This document shows, piece after piece, positions 6,757 to 13,939 of a stretch of 21,035 bases of DNA. The first letter of the stretch is position 1; each line of letters begins with the position of its first letter. The notes under the pieces were generated by a model. It worked only from the letters and a program-made list of their open reading frames with translations. It did not search any database and was not told the DNA's origin. Source of the DNA: DASRHY01 sp046765875 (GTDB lineage Bacteria > Actinomycetota > Actinomycetes > Propionibacteriales > Kribbellaceae); the NCBI GenBank assembly GCA_046765875.1, contig JBKPSJ010000156.1, positions 1-21,035 on the forward strand, in the 5' to 3' direction. A program made the position numbers and the translations under genes.

Positions 6757-7953
6757 CTAGCCGAGCAGCTTCGCGATCCGGCCGACGCCCTCGACGAGGT
6801 CGTCGTCGCCGAGTGCGTACGACAGCCGCAGGTAGCCGGGCGCGCCGAACGCCTCACCCGGTACGACGGCCACCTCGGCCTCGTCCAGGATCAGCTCGGC
6901 CAGCTCGGCCGACGTCTGCGGCGTCCGGCCGGCGATCTGGCGGCCGAGCACACCCTTGACCGACGGGTACGCGTAGAACGCACCGGTCGGCTCCGGGCAC
7001 ACCACGCCGGGGATCTCGTTCAGCATCGACACGATCGTGCGGCGGCGGCGGTCGAACGCGGCCCGCATGCCCTCGACGGCCGACAGGTCGCCCGTGAGCG
7101 CCGCGATCGCGGCCCGCTGGGCGACGTTGTTCACGTTCGACGTCTGGTGCGACTGCAGGTTGGTCGCGGCCTTGATCACGTCCTTCGGGCCGATCATCCA
7201 GCCGACCCGCCAGCCGGTCATCGCGTACGTCTTGGCGACACCGTTGAGCACGATAGTCCGGTCGGCCAGCTCCGGCACCGCGACCGGGATCGAGGTCGGC
7301 TTCACGTCGCCGTAGGTGAGGTGCTCATAAATCTCGTCGGTGACCACCCACAGGCCGTGCTCCAGCGCCCACTGGCCGATGGCCTTGACCTCCTCCGGCG
7401 AGTCGACCGCGCCGGTCGGGTTCGACGGCGAGCAGAACAGCAGCGCCTTGGTCTTGTCGGTCCGCGCAGCCTCCAGCTGCTCGACGGTGACCTTGTAGCC
7501 CTGGCCCTCGTCAGCGAACACCTCGACCGGTACGCCGCCGGCCAGCCGGATCACCTCGGGGTACGTGGTCCAGTACGGCGCCGGCAGCAGCACCTCATCG
7601 CTCGGGTCGAGCAGGGTGGCGAACGCGTTGTACACCGCGTGCTTGCCGCCGTTGGTGACCACCACCTGGGACGGCTCCACGACGTACCCGGAATCGCGCT
7701 TGGTCTTGTCGGCGATCGCCTGCTTGAGCTCGGGCAGGCCGCCGGCCGGGGAGTAGCGGTGGTTCTTCGGATCGCGCGCGGCCTCGACCGCGGCCTCGAC
7801 GATGTAGTCCGGCGTCGGGAAGTCGGGCTCGCCGGCGCCGAAGCCGATCACCGGTCGCCCGGCCGCCTTGAGTGCCTTGGCCTTCGCGTCGACCGCGAGG
7901 GTCGCCGACTCGCTGATTCCACCGATCCGTGCCGATACACGCCGCTCCGTCAT
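6757..7953 (-). CDS. aspC: Class I pyridoxal-phosphate aminotransferase, aspartate aminotransferase type
   Basis: Transfers amino groups between aspartate (or a similar amino acid) and 2-oxoglutarate using PLP in the cytoplasm. The 398-residue protein has the complete fold-type I set: GAGEPDFPTP near 39-48, W128, the NPTG loop (N178-G181), D206 and Y209 (VVTDEIYEHL), the Schiff-base lysine K241 in NGVAKTYAMTGWRVGW, and the carboxylate-binding arginine R376 in YLRLSYA. The start is ATG at 7953 with AGGA about seven bases upstream; the longer open frame upstream reaches into non-coding sequence. This gene type commonly lies next to tRNA-Trp/secE/nusG in actinobacteria and is usually annotated as aspartate aminotransferase. 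The exact substrate range (Asp, prephenate or others) cannot be read from motifs. Confidence 0.93.
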   Translation of the reverse strand: MTERRVSARIGGISESATLAVDAKAKALKAAGRPVIGFGAGEPDFPTPDYIVEAAVEAARDPKNHRYSPAGGLPELKQAIADKTKRDSGYVVEPSQVVVTNGGKHAVYNAFATLLDPSDEVLLPAPYWTTYPEVIRLAGGVPVEVFADEGQGYKVTVEQLEAARTDKTKALLFCSPSNPTGAVDSPEEVKAIGQWALEHGLWVVTDEIYEHLTYGDVKPTSIPVAVPELADRTIVLNGVAKTYAMTGWRVGWMIGPKDVIKAATNLQSHQTSNVNNVAQRAAIAALTGDLSAVEGMRAAFDRRRRTIVSMLNEIPGVVCPEPTGAFYAYPSVKGVLGRQIAGRTPQTSAELAELILDEAEVAVVPGEAFGAPGYLRLSYALGDDDLVEGVGRIAKLLG

Positions 7954-8080
7954 GGGCCCATCCTGGCACTGTGGGCACCCGACGCGCACCGCGGTACCCA
8001 CAGCCCGGCCGCCCGGGTTCGGGTCAGGTTCGGCCGTTGGGAAGGTCCGGTAGCGTGACCACGCAGCGAGGTGGGGCCGG

Positions 8081-8110
8081 TTCGACCTGGCGGCGCGGAC
8101 CCCGTACACT
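8081..8110 (+). promoter_or_regulatory. Predicted housekeeping promoter for tRNA-Trp and secE-nusG
   Basis: A -35-like TTCGAC (8081-8086) and a -10-like TACACT (8105-8110) are separated by 18 bases, which fits the actinobacterial main sigma factor. Transcription would start near 8117, about 57 bases before the tRNA. The 220 bases between the aminotransferase start (7953) and the tRNA (8174) hold nothing else I recognise. Confidence 0.5.
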
Positions 8111-8173
8111 CGTCTTTCCGGGCGCAACAGGCCCTGGTCCGGCATGCCCGCGATCAGGTTCTCACGTGCCCGT

Positions 8174-8246
8174 AGGGCACTAGCTCAACTGGCAGAGCAT
8201 CGGTCTCCAAAACCGAAGGTTGGGGGTTCGAGTCCCTCGTGCCCTG
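8174..8246 (+). tRNA. tRNA-Trp (anticodon CCA)
   Basis: A full cloverleaf can be folded. The acceptor stem is AGGGCAC (8174-8180) with GTGCCCT (8239-8245), and the discriminator is G8246. The D arm is GCTC/GAGC, and the anticodon stem TCGGT/ACCGA encloses loop CTCCAAA with CCA at 8207-8209. The T arm is GGGGG TTCGAGT CCCTC. The 3' CCA is not completely encoded (the next bases are CAC). A tRNA-Trp immediately ahead of secE-nusG is a conserved actinobacterial arrangement. Confidence 0.97.
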
Positions 8247-8308
8247 CACGTCGGCCGGTCCAGACCGGTCGGATGGAAGTAGCGGCGATCAGTGAAGCGA
8301 GGTTGGAC

Positions 8309-8548
8309 GTGACGGAGACGCGGGCAGCGGCGACGTCCGGTTCCGGGCGACCGGTCGAGCACGGCCGGGGCGGGCTGCTGCGGTTCTACCGCCAGGTGGT
8401 GGCGGAGCTGCGCAAGGTGGTCTGGCCGACCCGGCAGCAGTTGTCGACGTACTTCCTCGTCGTGCTTACGTTCGTGCTGATCATGATCGCGATCGTGTCC
8501 GTACTCGACCTGGTCCTCGGCCAGGCGATGTTCAAGATCTTCGGCTGA
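8309..8548 (+). CDS. secE: Preprotein translocase subunit SecE
   Basis: The small essential subunit that clamps SecY in the Sec translocon. From the GTG at 8309 the protein is 79 residues: a polar N-terminus, the amphipathic conserved segment LLRFYRQVVAELRKVVWPTRQQL (the WPT motif is the SecE hallmark), then one transmembrane helix TYFLVVLTFVLIMIAIVSVLDLVLG. This is the single-helix form usual outside enterobacteria. I chose GTG 8309 because GCGAGG lies about six bases upstream. An in-frame ATG at 8273 would add 12 residues but lacks a ribosome site. It lies downstream of tRNA-Trp and ahead of nusG, as in most bacteria. Confidence 0.93.
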   Translation: MTETRAAATSGSGRPVEHGRGGLLRFYRQVVAELRKVVWPTRQQLSTYFLVVLTFVLIMIAIVSVLDLVLGQAMFKIFG

Positions 8549-8602
8549 ACACGCCGGCCAGCTGTCAGCCCCACCCCGAAAGCAGAGATGACGGAGTTCA
8601 CC

Positions 8603-9493
8603 GTGTCAGACCAGCACGACGACAATGAGGTTCGCGCCGACGCCACCGGCGTCGATGACAGCGCGGACGCCGTCGGCGTGCCCGCTGACATGACCGGAGC
8701 CGACGCCGAGACCACCGAGACCACCGAGAGCACTGAGACCGCCGACCCGTTCGCGGGAGCGGCTGACGCACTCGACGCCGAGGAGTCCGGGGACAGCACC
8801 GACCCGTTCGCTCAGAACGCGGACGCCACCGAGGCCGAGGCCGCGCCCGCGGAGCCTGAGACCGCAGCCCCGGGCGACCCGCTCGAGGAGTTCCGCGCCA
8901 GCCTGCGATCGAAGATCGGCGACTGGTACGTGGTGCACACGTACTCCGGGATGGAGAACAGGGTCAAGTCCAACCTGGAGAACCGGATCACCTCCCTGAA
9001 CATGGAGGACTTCATCTTCGAGATCGTCGTGCCGACCGAAGAGGTCGCCGAGATCAAGAACGGCCAGCGCCGGATGGTGAAGCGGACCGTGCTGCCGGGC
9101 TACGTGCTGGTCCGGATGGACCTGACCGACGAGTCCTGGTCGACGGTGCGGCACACCCCGTCGGTGACCGGCTTCGTCGGGCACAGCCAGCACCCGGTGC
9201 CGCTCAGCCTCGAAGAGGTCGAGAAGATGCTCGCGCCGGCCGTCGTCGCGGCCGCCGAGGCCGAGGCGGAGGCCGCCGGCATCGCCGCCAGGCAGCCGGC
9301 CGCGAAGAAGAAGGTCGAGGTGGCCGACTTCGGCGTGGGCGACTCGGTGATGGTCGTCGACGGACCGTTCGCCACGCTGCACGCCACCATCACCGAGATC
9401 AACCCCGAAGCCCAGCGCGTCAAGGCGCTGGTGGAGATCTTCGGCCGGGAGACCCCGGTCGAGCTCAGCTTCAACCAGATCCAGAAAGTCTGA
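8603..9493 (+). CDS. nusG: Transcription termination/antitermination factor NusG
   Basis: Binds RNA polymerase and couples transcription with translation or Rho. The NGN domain begins at about residue 107 (GDWYVVHTYSGMENRVKSNL) and includes FEIVVPTEEVAEIKNGQRRMVKR and PGYVLVRMDL. An Ala/Glu-rich linker (about 205-230) precedes the C-terminal KOW domain (FGVGDSVMVVDGPFATLHATI to the end). The first 105 residues form a highly acidic extension common in actinobacterial NusG; inside it the pattern TADPFAGAADA is echoed by STDPFAQNADA. I chose GTG 8603 (MSDQHDD...) because GGAG lies six bases upstream and actinobacterial NusG often begins MSD. An ATG at 8588 would add five residues. It is followed by rplK after 13 bases, so the genes are co-transcribed. 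Confidence 0.95.
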   Translation: MSDQHDDNEVRADATGVDDSADAVGVPADMTGADAETTETTESTETADPFAGAADALDAEESGDSTDPFAQNADATEAEAAPAEPETAAPGDPLEEFRASLRSKIGDWYVVHTYSGMENRVKSNLENRITSLNMEDFIFEIVVPTEEVAEIKNGQRRMVKRTVLPGYVLVRMDLTDESWSTVRHTPSVTGFVGHSQHPVPLSLEEVEKMLAPAVVAAAEAEAEAAGIAARQPAAKKKVEVADFGVGDSVMVVDGPFATLHATITEINPEAQRVKALVEIFGRETPVELSFNQIQKV

Positions 9494-9506
9494 GGACCCG
9501 TAAGAA

Positions 9507-9938
9507 ATGCCTCCCAAGAAGAAGATCGCCGCACTCGTCAAGGTGCAGCTCCAGGCCGGGGCGGCGACCCCGGCCCCGCCGGTCGGTACCGCGCTCGGTC
9601 CGCACGGCGTGAACATCATGGAGTTCTGCAAGGCGTACAACGCCCAGACCGAGTCGATGCGCGGCAACGTCATCCCGGTCGAGATCACCATCTACGAGGA
9701 CCGGTCGTTCACCTTCATCACGAAGACTCCGCCGGCCCCGGAGCTGATCAAGAAGGCCGCCGGCCTGCAGAAGGGCTCGGCCGTGCCGCAGCGCGACAAG
9801 GTCGGCAAGATCACCAGGGACCAGGTCCGCGAGATCGCCCAGACCAAGATGCCCGACCTGAACGCGCGTGACATCGATGCCGCGATGAAGATCGTCGAGG
9901 GTACGGCGCGCTCGATGGGCGTCACCGTCGAGGGCTGA
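9507..9938 (+). CDS. rplK: 50S ribosomal protein L11
   Basis: L11 binds the GTPase-associated centre of 23S rRNA at the base of the L7/L12 stalk and is the site where thiopeptides act. The length of 143 residues matches the family. The N-terminal domain shows KVQLQAGAATPAPPVGTALGPHGVNIMEFCKAYN with the conserved proline pair. The C-terminal rRNA-binding domain ends in MPDLNARDIDAAMKIVEGTARSMGV. GAGGA at 9492-9496 lies ahead of the ATG. It sits 13 bases after nusG and 89 bases before rplA in the standard order. I see no terminator between it and its neighbours. Confidence 0.98.
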   Translation: MPPKKKIAALVKVQLQAGAATPAPPVGTALGPHGVNIMEFCKAYNAQTESMRGNVIPVEITIYEDRSFTFITKTPPAPELIKKAAGLQKGSAVPQRDKVGKITRDQVREIAQTKMPDLNARDIDAAMKIVEGTARSMGVTVEG

Positions 9939-10027
9939 GAACCAACCGAAGGTACAAACGAAGTACAACCGAATTACGTGGCAGGGCGAAGCGCCGCCCG
10001 CTGACACCACACCCCTGAGAGGAAACC

Positions 10028-10753
10028 ATGACACAGCGCAGCAAGACCTACCGCGAACTCGCGGAGAAGATCGACCGGGACAAGCTGTACGCACCGCTCG
10101 ACGCGGTCCGGCTCGCCTCCGAGGCCGGCAAGTCCCGCAAGTTCGACGCCACCGTCGACGTGGCGATGCGGCTCGGGGTCGACCCCCGCAAGGCCGACCA
10201 GATGGTGCGCGGCACCGTCAACCTCCCGCACGGCACCGGCAAGACGGCACGGGTCCTCGTCTTCGCCACGGGTGAGAAGGCGGAGCAGGCGACGGCCGCC
10301 GGCGCCGACTATGTCGGTTCCGACGACCTGATCGAGCGGATCAACGGCGGCTGGCTGGACTTCGACGCCGTGGTCGCAACCCCGGACATGATGGGCAAGG
10401 TCGGCCGGCTCGGCCGGGTGCTCGGCCCGCGCGGCCTGATGCCGAACCCGAAGACCGGCACCGTCACCCCGGACGTGACCAAGGCCGTGTCCGACATCAA
10501 GGGCGGCAAGATCGAGTTCCGCGTCGACCGGCACGCCAACCTGCACTTCATCATCGGCAAGTCGTCGTTCAGCGACGTGCAGCTGGTGGAGAACTACGCG
10601 GCGGCGCTGGAAGAGGTGCTGCGGCTCAAGCCGTCCAGCTCGAAGGGCCGCTACATCAAGAAGGTCGTCATCTCCTCGACGATGGGTCCGGGCGTCCAGG
10701 TCGATCCGAACCGCACCCGTCACCTCACCGAGGAGACCGCGGACGCCTCCTGA
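10028..10753 (+). CDS. rplA: 50S ribosomal protein L1
   Basis: L1 forms the mobile stalk that guides E-site tRNA release, and in many bacteria also represses its own operon. The 241-residue length fits. Family landmarks are RKFDATVDVAMRLGVDPRKADQMVRGTVNLPHGTGK near the N-terminus, the signature GRLGRVLGPRGLMPNPKTGTVTPDV in the middle, and STMGPGVQVDP at the end. The ATG at 10028 is preceded by GAGAGGAAACC, a strong ribosome-binding site. It is the last gene of the secE-nusG-rplK-rplA unit, which is closed by the hairpin at 10773-10800; rplJ does not follow directly but lies 6 kb away. Confidence 0.98.
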   Translation: MTQRSKTYRELAEKIDRDKLYAPLDAVRLASEAGKSRKFDATVDVAMRLGVDPRKADQMVRGTVNLPHGTGKTARVLVFATGEKAEQATAAGADYVGSDDLIERINGGWLDFDAVVATPDMMGKVGRLGRVLGPRGLMPNPKTGTVTPDVTKAVSDIKGGKIEFRVDRHANLHFIIGKSSFSDVQLVENYAAALEEVLRLKPSSSKGRYIKKVVISSTMGPGVQVDPNRTRHLTEETADAS

Positions 10754-10772
10754 CGCGTCCCAGTGCACGATG

Positions 10773-10800
10773 AAGGCCCCGGTCCGCGGACCGGGGCCTT
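10773..10800 (+). terminator. Strong hairpin terminator after rplA
   Basis: A perfect 13-bp inverted repeat, AAGGCCCCGGTCC (10773-10785) and GGACCGGGGCCTT (10788-10800), with a two-base centre (the fold will open a slightly larger loop). It starts 20 bases after the rplA stop. The T-run behind it is poor, as is common for actinobacterial intrinsic terminators. Confidence 0.8.
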
Positions 10801-10824
10801 CGTCATTCCCGCCCCTCACCTTGG

Positions 10825-10880
10825 CGTTCGTCGGACCCGAATGGTCATGTCCGCACGTGACCACTTGCGTCCGATGAACG
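10825..10880 (+). ncRNA. Candidate structured RNA element between rplA and the PheS-like gene
   Basis: A long two-tier hairpin. The outer stem pairs 12 bases, CGTTCGTCGGAC (10825-10836) with GTCCGATGAACG (10869-10880). It is followed by a symmetrical 5x5 internal loop (CCGAA / CTTGC) and an inner 8-bp stem TGGTCATG (10842-10849) / CGTGACCA (10856-10863), with loop TCCGCA. The only two non-Watson-Crick positions (10830 with 10875, 10848 with 10857) are G.U wobbles on the plus strand and would be C.A clashes on the minus strand, which argues for a plus-strand RNA. It lies 24 bases beyond the rplA terminator. No tRNA, T-box or known riboswitch pattern was recognised. The rest of the 431-base gap (10754-11184) holds an 8-bp inverted repeat (CGGTGACG 10914-10921 / CGTCACCG 10952-10959) and the leader features listed separately. 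Confidence 0.45.
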
Positions 10881-11012
10881 GCCACGGAGTTCGCCGCTGA
10901 CGTGTTGCGTGACCGGTGACGGCGACTGGAGCCTCATGACGTGCTGCAGCGCGTCACCGACTCCCACGACGCGTCAACGGCCAGCGCCGGCGGAGGCGCA
11001 TGGGGTGGGCGG

Positions 11013-11018
11013 TATCAT
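11013..11018 (+). promoter_or_regulatory. Possible -10 element (TATCAT) of the PheS-like gene
   Basis: TATCAT is a good actinobacterial -10 hexamer in an otherwise very GC-rich stretch. It places transcription start at about 11024-11026, on or next to the ATG at 11025. No convincing -35 is seen at the expected distance. Confidence 0.4.
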
Positions 11019-11024
11019 AGGGGG

Positions 11025-11099
11025 ATGCGGTATGGGCGGCGATTTCCGCGCCCCGGCCGGCACAGCGGTGCCGCCGGGGCGAGTTGCCGCGTGACCTGA
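11025..11099 (+). CDS. Possible leaderless 24-residue leader peptide
   Basis: An ATG at 11025 lies exactly where transcription from the TATCAT box would begin, which suits leaderless translation, common in actinobacteria. The frame runs 24 codons, starts MRYGRRFPRPGRH and ends at a TGA at 11097-11099, 85 bases before the PheS-like start. Five of its first 12 residues are arginine; it has single Phe and Tyr codons and no run of any one amino acid, so it is not a classic Phe attenuator peptide. The strong hairpin at 11049-11081 lies inside it. It could be a regulatory upstream ORF or a chance frame in structured leader RNA; no homologue is known to me. Confidence 0.25.
   Translation: MRYGRRFPRPGRHSGAAGASCRVT
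11049..11081 (+). promoter_or_regulatory. Strong leader hairpin ahead of the PheS-like gene
   Basis: CGCCCCGG (11049-11056) pairs with CCGGGGCG (11074-11081), and CGGCAC (11058-11063) pairs with GTGCCG (11068-11073), leaving one bulged C and an AGCG loop: 14 base pairs in all. Outer bases GCGGC (11036-11040) and GCCGC (11086-11090) can extend it. A second GC-rich dyad, GGCCCGCGGGCC (11118-11129), follows. Such tandem hairpins could act as an attenuator. I see no T-box consensus (AGGGTGGNACCGCG), so a tRNA-sensing leader is not supported. Confidence 0.4.
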
Positions 11100-11184
11100 C
11101 CGCGTCGCTCTCCTCCCGGCCCGCGGGCCGGCCGGGGTGTCGCACTACCGACATCACCGGAGCCCAATCGAGGAGAGCGAATCC

Positions 11185-12330
11185 ATGTCCATCACCACTG
11201 CGGAACTCCAGGCCGCCCTGGCCGTCCGCGATCTGTCCGACCCCGCCGCCGGCCCGCACGCGATCCAGCTGATCGTCGACGAGATCCGGCGGGCCTTGTC
11301 AGCCGCCTGGCCGTCCACACAGGTCCACGTACGACGCGATCATCCCGTGGTGAGCCTGGCCGACAACTACGACGACCTCGGGTACGCCGCCGGGGCCGTC
11401 ACCAGAGACGCCCGCTACACCCGGTACGTCGATACCGGGCATGTCCTGCGCAGCCACAGCTCGGCGATGATCCCGCCGGCACTACGCGAACTGGCCGCCG
11501 AGCCGGATCACGACGACGTGCTGCTGGTCTGTCCGGGCATCTGCTACCGCCGCGACAGCGTCGACTGGCAGCACACCGGTACGCCGCAACAGCTCGACCT
11601 GTGGCGCATCACCCGTACGCAGAGGTGCGACGGCGACGACCTGCTCGCCATGATCGGGCACGTCGTGCAGGCCGTGCTGCCGGGTGCGGAGTGGCGAGCC
11701 GTACCGACGGCGCATCCGTACACGGTGGGCGGCCGGCAGATCGACGTGCTGTGGCGCGGCGAGTGGATCGAGATCGGCGAGTGTGGTGTCGCGTCGCCCG
11801 AGGTGCTGCGCCGGGCAGGGCTCGAGACCGGGCTCGACGCGCGGCTGCGCAACGGTTGGTCGGGGCTCGCGATGGGCCTCGGACTGGACCGGCTGCTGAT
11901 GCTGCGCAAGGGCATCCCGGACGTCCGGCTGCTGCGCTCGTCGGACCCGCGGGTGGCGAGCCAGATGCTGGATCTGGCGCCGTACCGGACGGTTTCGCAG
12001 CTGCCGCCGGTCCGCCGGGACCTATCGGTTGTGGTCGACGCGGGTACGGACCTGACCCCGGAGGCGCTGGGGGACCGGGTCCGGGAGGCGCTCGGGCCCC
12101 AGGCCGACGCGGCCGAACTGGCCGAGGTACGCAGTGTCACCCGGTACGACGACCTGCCGCCCGCGGCGCGGGACCGGCTTGGTATCGAGGCGGGACAGCT
12201 CAACCTGCTGCTCCGGCTCGTGCTCCGGCCGGTGGACCGTACCTTGACCGACGCGCAGGCGAACGAGCTCCGCGACCGCGTCTACGCCGCCCTCCACCGA
12301 GGAGCCGTAGCCCACTGGGCGAACGCCTGA
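11185..12330 (+). CDS. srmL: Stand-alone PheS-like ligase with PheT-type anticodon-binding domain (SrmL-like), substrate unknown
   Basis: A 381-residue class II aminoacyl-tRNA-synthetase-like protein. Residues about 20-262 follow the catalytic core of PheRS alpha: LRSHSS at 89-93 (PheS LRTHTS), CPGICYRRDSVDWQHTGTPQQLDLW (motif 2, SPGRVYRRD...H.P.FHQVEG), IEIGECG at 196-201, and GLAMGLGLDRLLMLRKGIPDVRLL at about 227-250 (motif 3, GFAFGMGIERLAMLRYGI). Residues about 267-381 are a ferredoxin-fold anticodon-binding domain like the end of PheT (PPVRRDLSVVVDAG...VDRTLTDAQANELRDRV). The order resembles one-chain mitochondrial PheRS. The Phe pocket FPFTEPS reads HPYTVGG (H177, Y179), so Phe is probably not the substrate. 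No pheT is near. ATG 11185 has AGGAGAG seven bases upstream. From memory this resembles the family NCBI calls PheS-related mystery ligase SrmL; the symbol rests on that recollection. Confidence 0.75.
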   Translation: MSITTAELQAALAVRDLSDPAAGPHAIQLIVDEIRRALSAAWPSTQVHVRRDHPVVSLADNYDDLGYAAGAVTRDARYTRYVDTGHVLRSHSSAMIPPALRELAAEPDHDDVLLVCPGICYRRDSVDWQHTGTPQQLDLWRITRTQRCDGDDLLAMIGHVVQAVLPGAEWRAVPTAHPYTVGGRQIDVLWRGEWIEIGECGVASPEVLRRAGLETGLDARLRNGWSGLAMGLGLDRLLMLRKGIPDVRLLRSSDPRVASQMLDLAPYRTVSQLPPVRRDLSVVVDAGTDLTPEALGDRVREALGPQADAAELAEVRSVTRYDDLPPAARDRLGIEAGQLNLLLRLVLRPVDRTLTDAQANELRDRVYAALHRGAVAHWANA

Positions 12331-12349
12331 GCGCGCCACCGCCTGGCGT

Positions 12350-13939
12350 TCATCGCGTTCCTCCGTCGGTCATCCGCAGCGCCCGTCCGGGCAGGGCATC
12401 GGTCCGCGCACCGGCTTCGATGACGGCCGTGCCGTTCACGAACACCCACTCGATCCCGGTGGGCTGCTGCTGTGGCTCGTCGTACGTCGCGGTGTCCCGT
12501 ACCCGTGCCGAATCGAACAGCACCAGGTCCGCGTGACAGCCCTCGCGGACCAGCCCGCGATCCACCAGCCGCAGCCGTGCGGCGGGACGGCCGGTCAGGT
12601 GATGGACGCAGTCGGCCAGGTCGAGAACGCCCAGCTCACGGACGTAGTGCCCGAGGTAGCGGGCGAACGTCGCCCAGGCCCGCGGATGCGGTTTCGCCCC
12701 GGCCAGAATCCCGTCCGACCCGCCGCAGTGGGTCCGGTGCCGCATGATCGTGCGGACGTTCTCCTCGTCACCGATGTGCCACAGGATCGTCGTGGCCAGC
12801 TGGTCGCCGGTGAGCAGGTCGAAGAACACCTGCGATGGCGCTACGCCACCGGTCCGCGCGAGCTCGGCGACGTTCCGGCCGACCGCGTCGGTCAGCAACG
12901 GGTTCCGCACCCCGCTGATCTCGACCGCCGACCAGTCGGCGACGCAGCCGTGGTAGCCGTCGGTGCCGACCTCTTCGAGCTCGTACCAGATCCGCTCGCG
13001 GTCGGTCTTCAGCCGGGCCAGCTGCGCATCCGGTCCGCCGACCGCGGTCCAGCTCGGCAGTAGTGCGGCCAGCGTCGTCGAGGCACTCACGTACGGATAG
13101 GTGTCGGTGGTCACGTCGATGCCGGACGCCAGCGCGTCGTCGAGCAAGGCCAGTAGCTCCCCGCCGCGGCCGCGGTTCGGCGCGAAGTTCATGACCGCGT
13201 GGGCCAGATGCAGCGGACAGCCGGACCGGCGCGACACCTCGATCATCTCGGCGTACGCCTCCAGGGCGCCCATACCGTACGAGCGCTGGTGCGGGCTGTA
13301 GTAACCCCCGTACGCCGCCACGACCCGGCACAACTCGACCAGCTCATCGGTACTGGCGAACATGCCCGGCGTGTAGGTCAGCCCGCTGCTCATCCCGGCC
13401 GCGCCTTCACGCATCCCGGTCGCCACCAGCTCCTTCATCCGGTCCAGTTCGTAGGGTGTGGCGGCACGGTCATCGGTGTCCATCACCATCAGTCGTACAG
13501 TGCCCTGCGGGATCAGGTACGCCGCGTTGCAGGCCACCCCACGGTCGAGCCGGTCCAGATACCCGGCGACGCTGGACCAGGAGAAGTCGAAGTCGTCCGG
13601 CTCGCCGTTCCAGCCGGCGATCTGGCGCCGGATCACCGCGCGGGTCTCGTCGTCGACCGGTGCGAACGAGAGGCCGTCCTGACCGAGTACTTCCGTGGTG
13701 ACGCCCTGACCGACCTTCGCAGTGTGGTCCGGGTTCGCCAGGATCTGCAGGTCCGAGTGGGTGTGCATGTCGATGAAGCCGGGCGACAACACCAGCCCGT
13801 CCGCGTCGATCACCCGTCGCGCATCCGGTAGGTCTTTGCCGATGGCAACGATGCGGCCGGTGTCGACCCCGACATCGGCCACGAATCCGGGTGCGCCGGT
13901 GCCGTCGAGCACCGTCGCGCCGCGGATCGTCAGGTCCAT
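12350..13939 (-). CDS. N-acyl-D-amino-acid deacylase (D-aminoacylase), amidohydrolase superfamily
   Basis: Hydrolyses N-acyl-D-amino acids to free D-amino acids and a carboxylate with a metal-dependent TIM-barrel. The 529-residue length fits the D-aminoacylase family. The small beta domain at the N-terminus (MDLTIRGATVLDGTGAPG) leads into LSPGFIDMHTHSD with the first metal histidines H59 and H61. Later landmarks are HLAHAVMNF, TDTYPY and CGGSDGIL (metal Asp), then the closing GCHADLVLFDSARV beta-domain. Where classic D-aminoacylases have GNCG with a cysteine metal ligand, this one has GQDG (D88). The ATG at 13939 overlaps the stop of the upstream gene by one base (TGATG), so translation is coupled to the D-amino-acid lyase. 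It converges with the PheS-like gene; a weak CGCCA/TGGCG hairpin (12334-12348) is in the 19-base gap. Confidence 0.9.
   Translation of the reverse strand: MDLTIRGATVLDGTGAPGFVADVGVDTGRIVAIGKDLPDARRVIDADGLVLSPGFIDMHTHSDLQILANPDHTAKVGQGVTTEVLGQDGLSFAPVDDETRAVIRRQIAGWNGEPDDFDFSWSSVAGYLDRLDRGVACNAAYLIPQGTVRLMVMDTDDRAATPYELDRMKELVATGMREGAAGMSSGLTYTPGMFASTDELVELCRVVAAYGGYYSPHQRSYGMGALEAYAEMIEVSRRSGCPLHLAHAVMNFAPNRGRGGELLALLDDALASGIDVTTDTYPYVSASTTLAALLPSWTAVGGPDAQLARLKTDRERIWYELEEVGTDGYHGCVADWSAVEISGVRNPLLTDAVGRNVAELARTGGVAPSQVFFDLLTGDQLATTILWHIGDEENVRTIMRHRTHCGGSDGILAGAKPHPRAWATFARYLGHYVRELGVLDLADCVHHLTGRPAARLRLVDRGLVREGCHADLVLFDSARVRDTATYDEPQQQPTGIEWVFVNGTAVIEAGARTDALPGRALRMTDGGTR

Noticed and set aside
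10801..11184. T-box riboswitch ahead of the PheS-like ligase
   Set aside because: Strong hairpins exist, but the conserved T-box sequence AGGGTGGNACCGCG and a specifier loop were not found.
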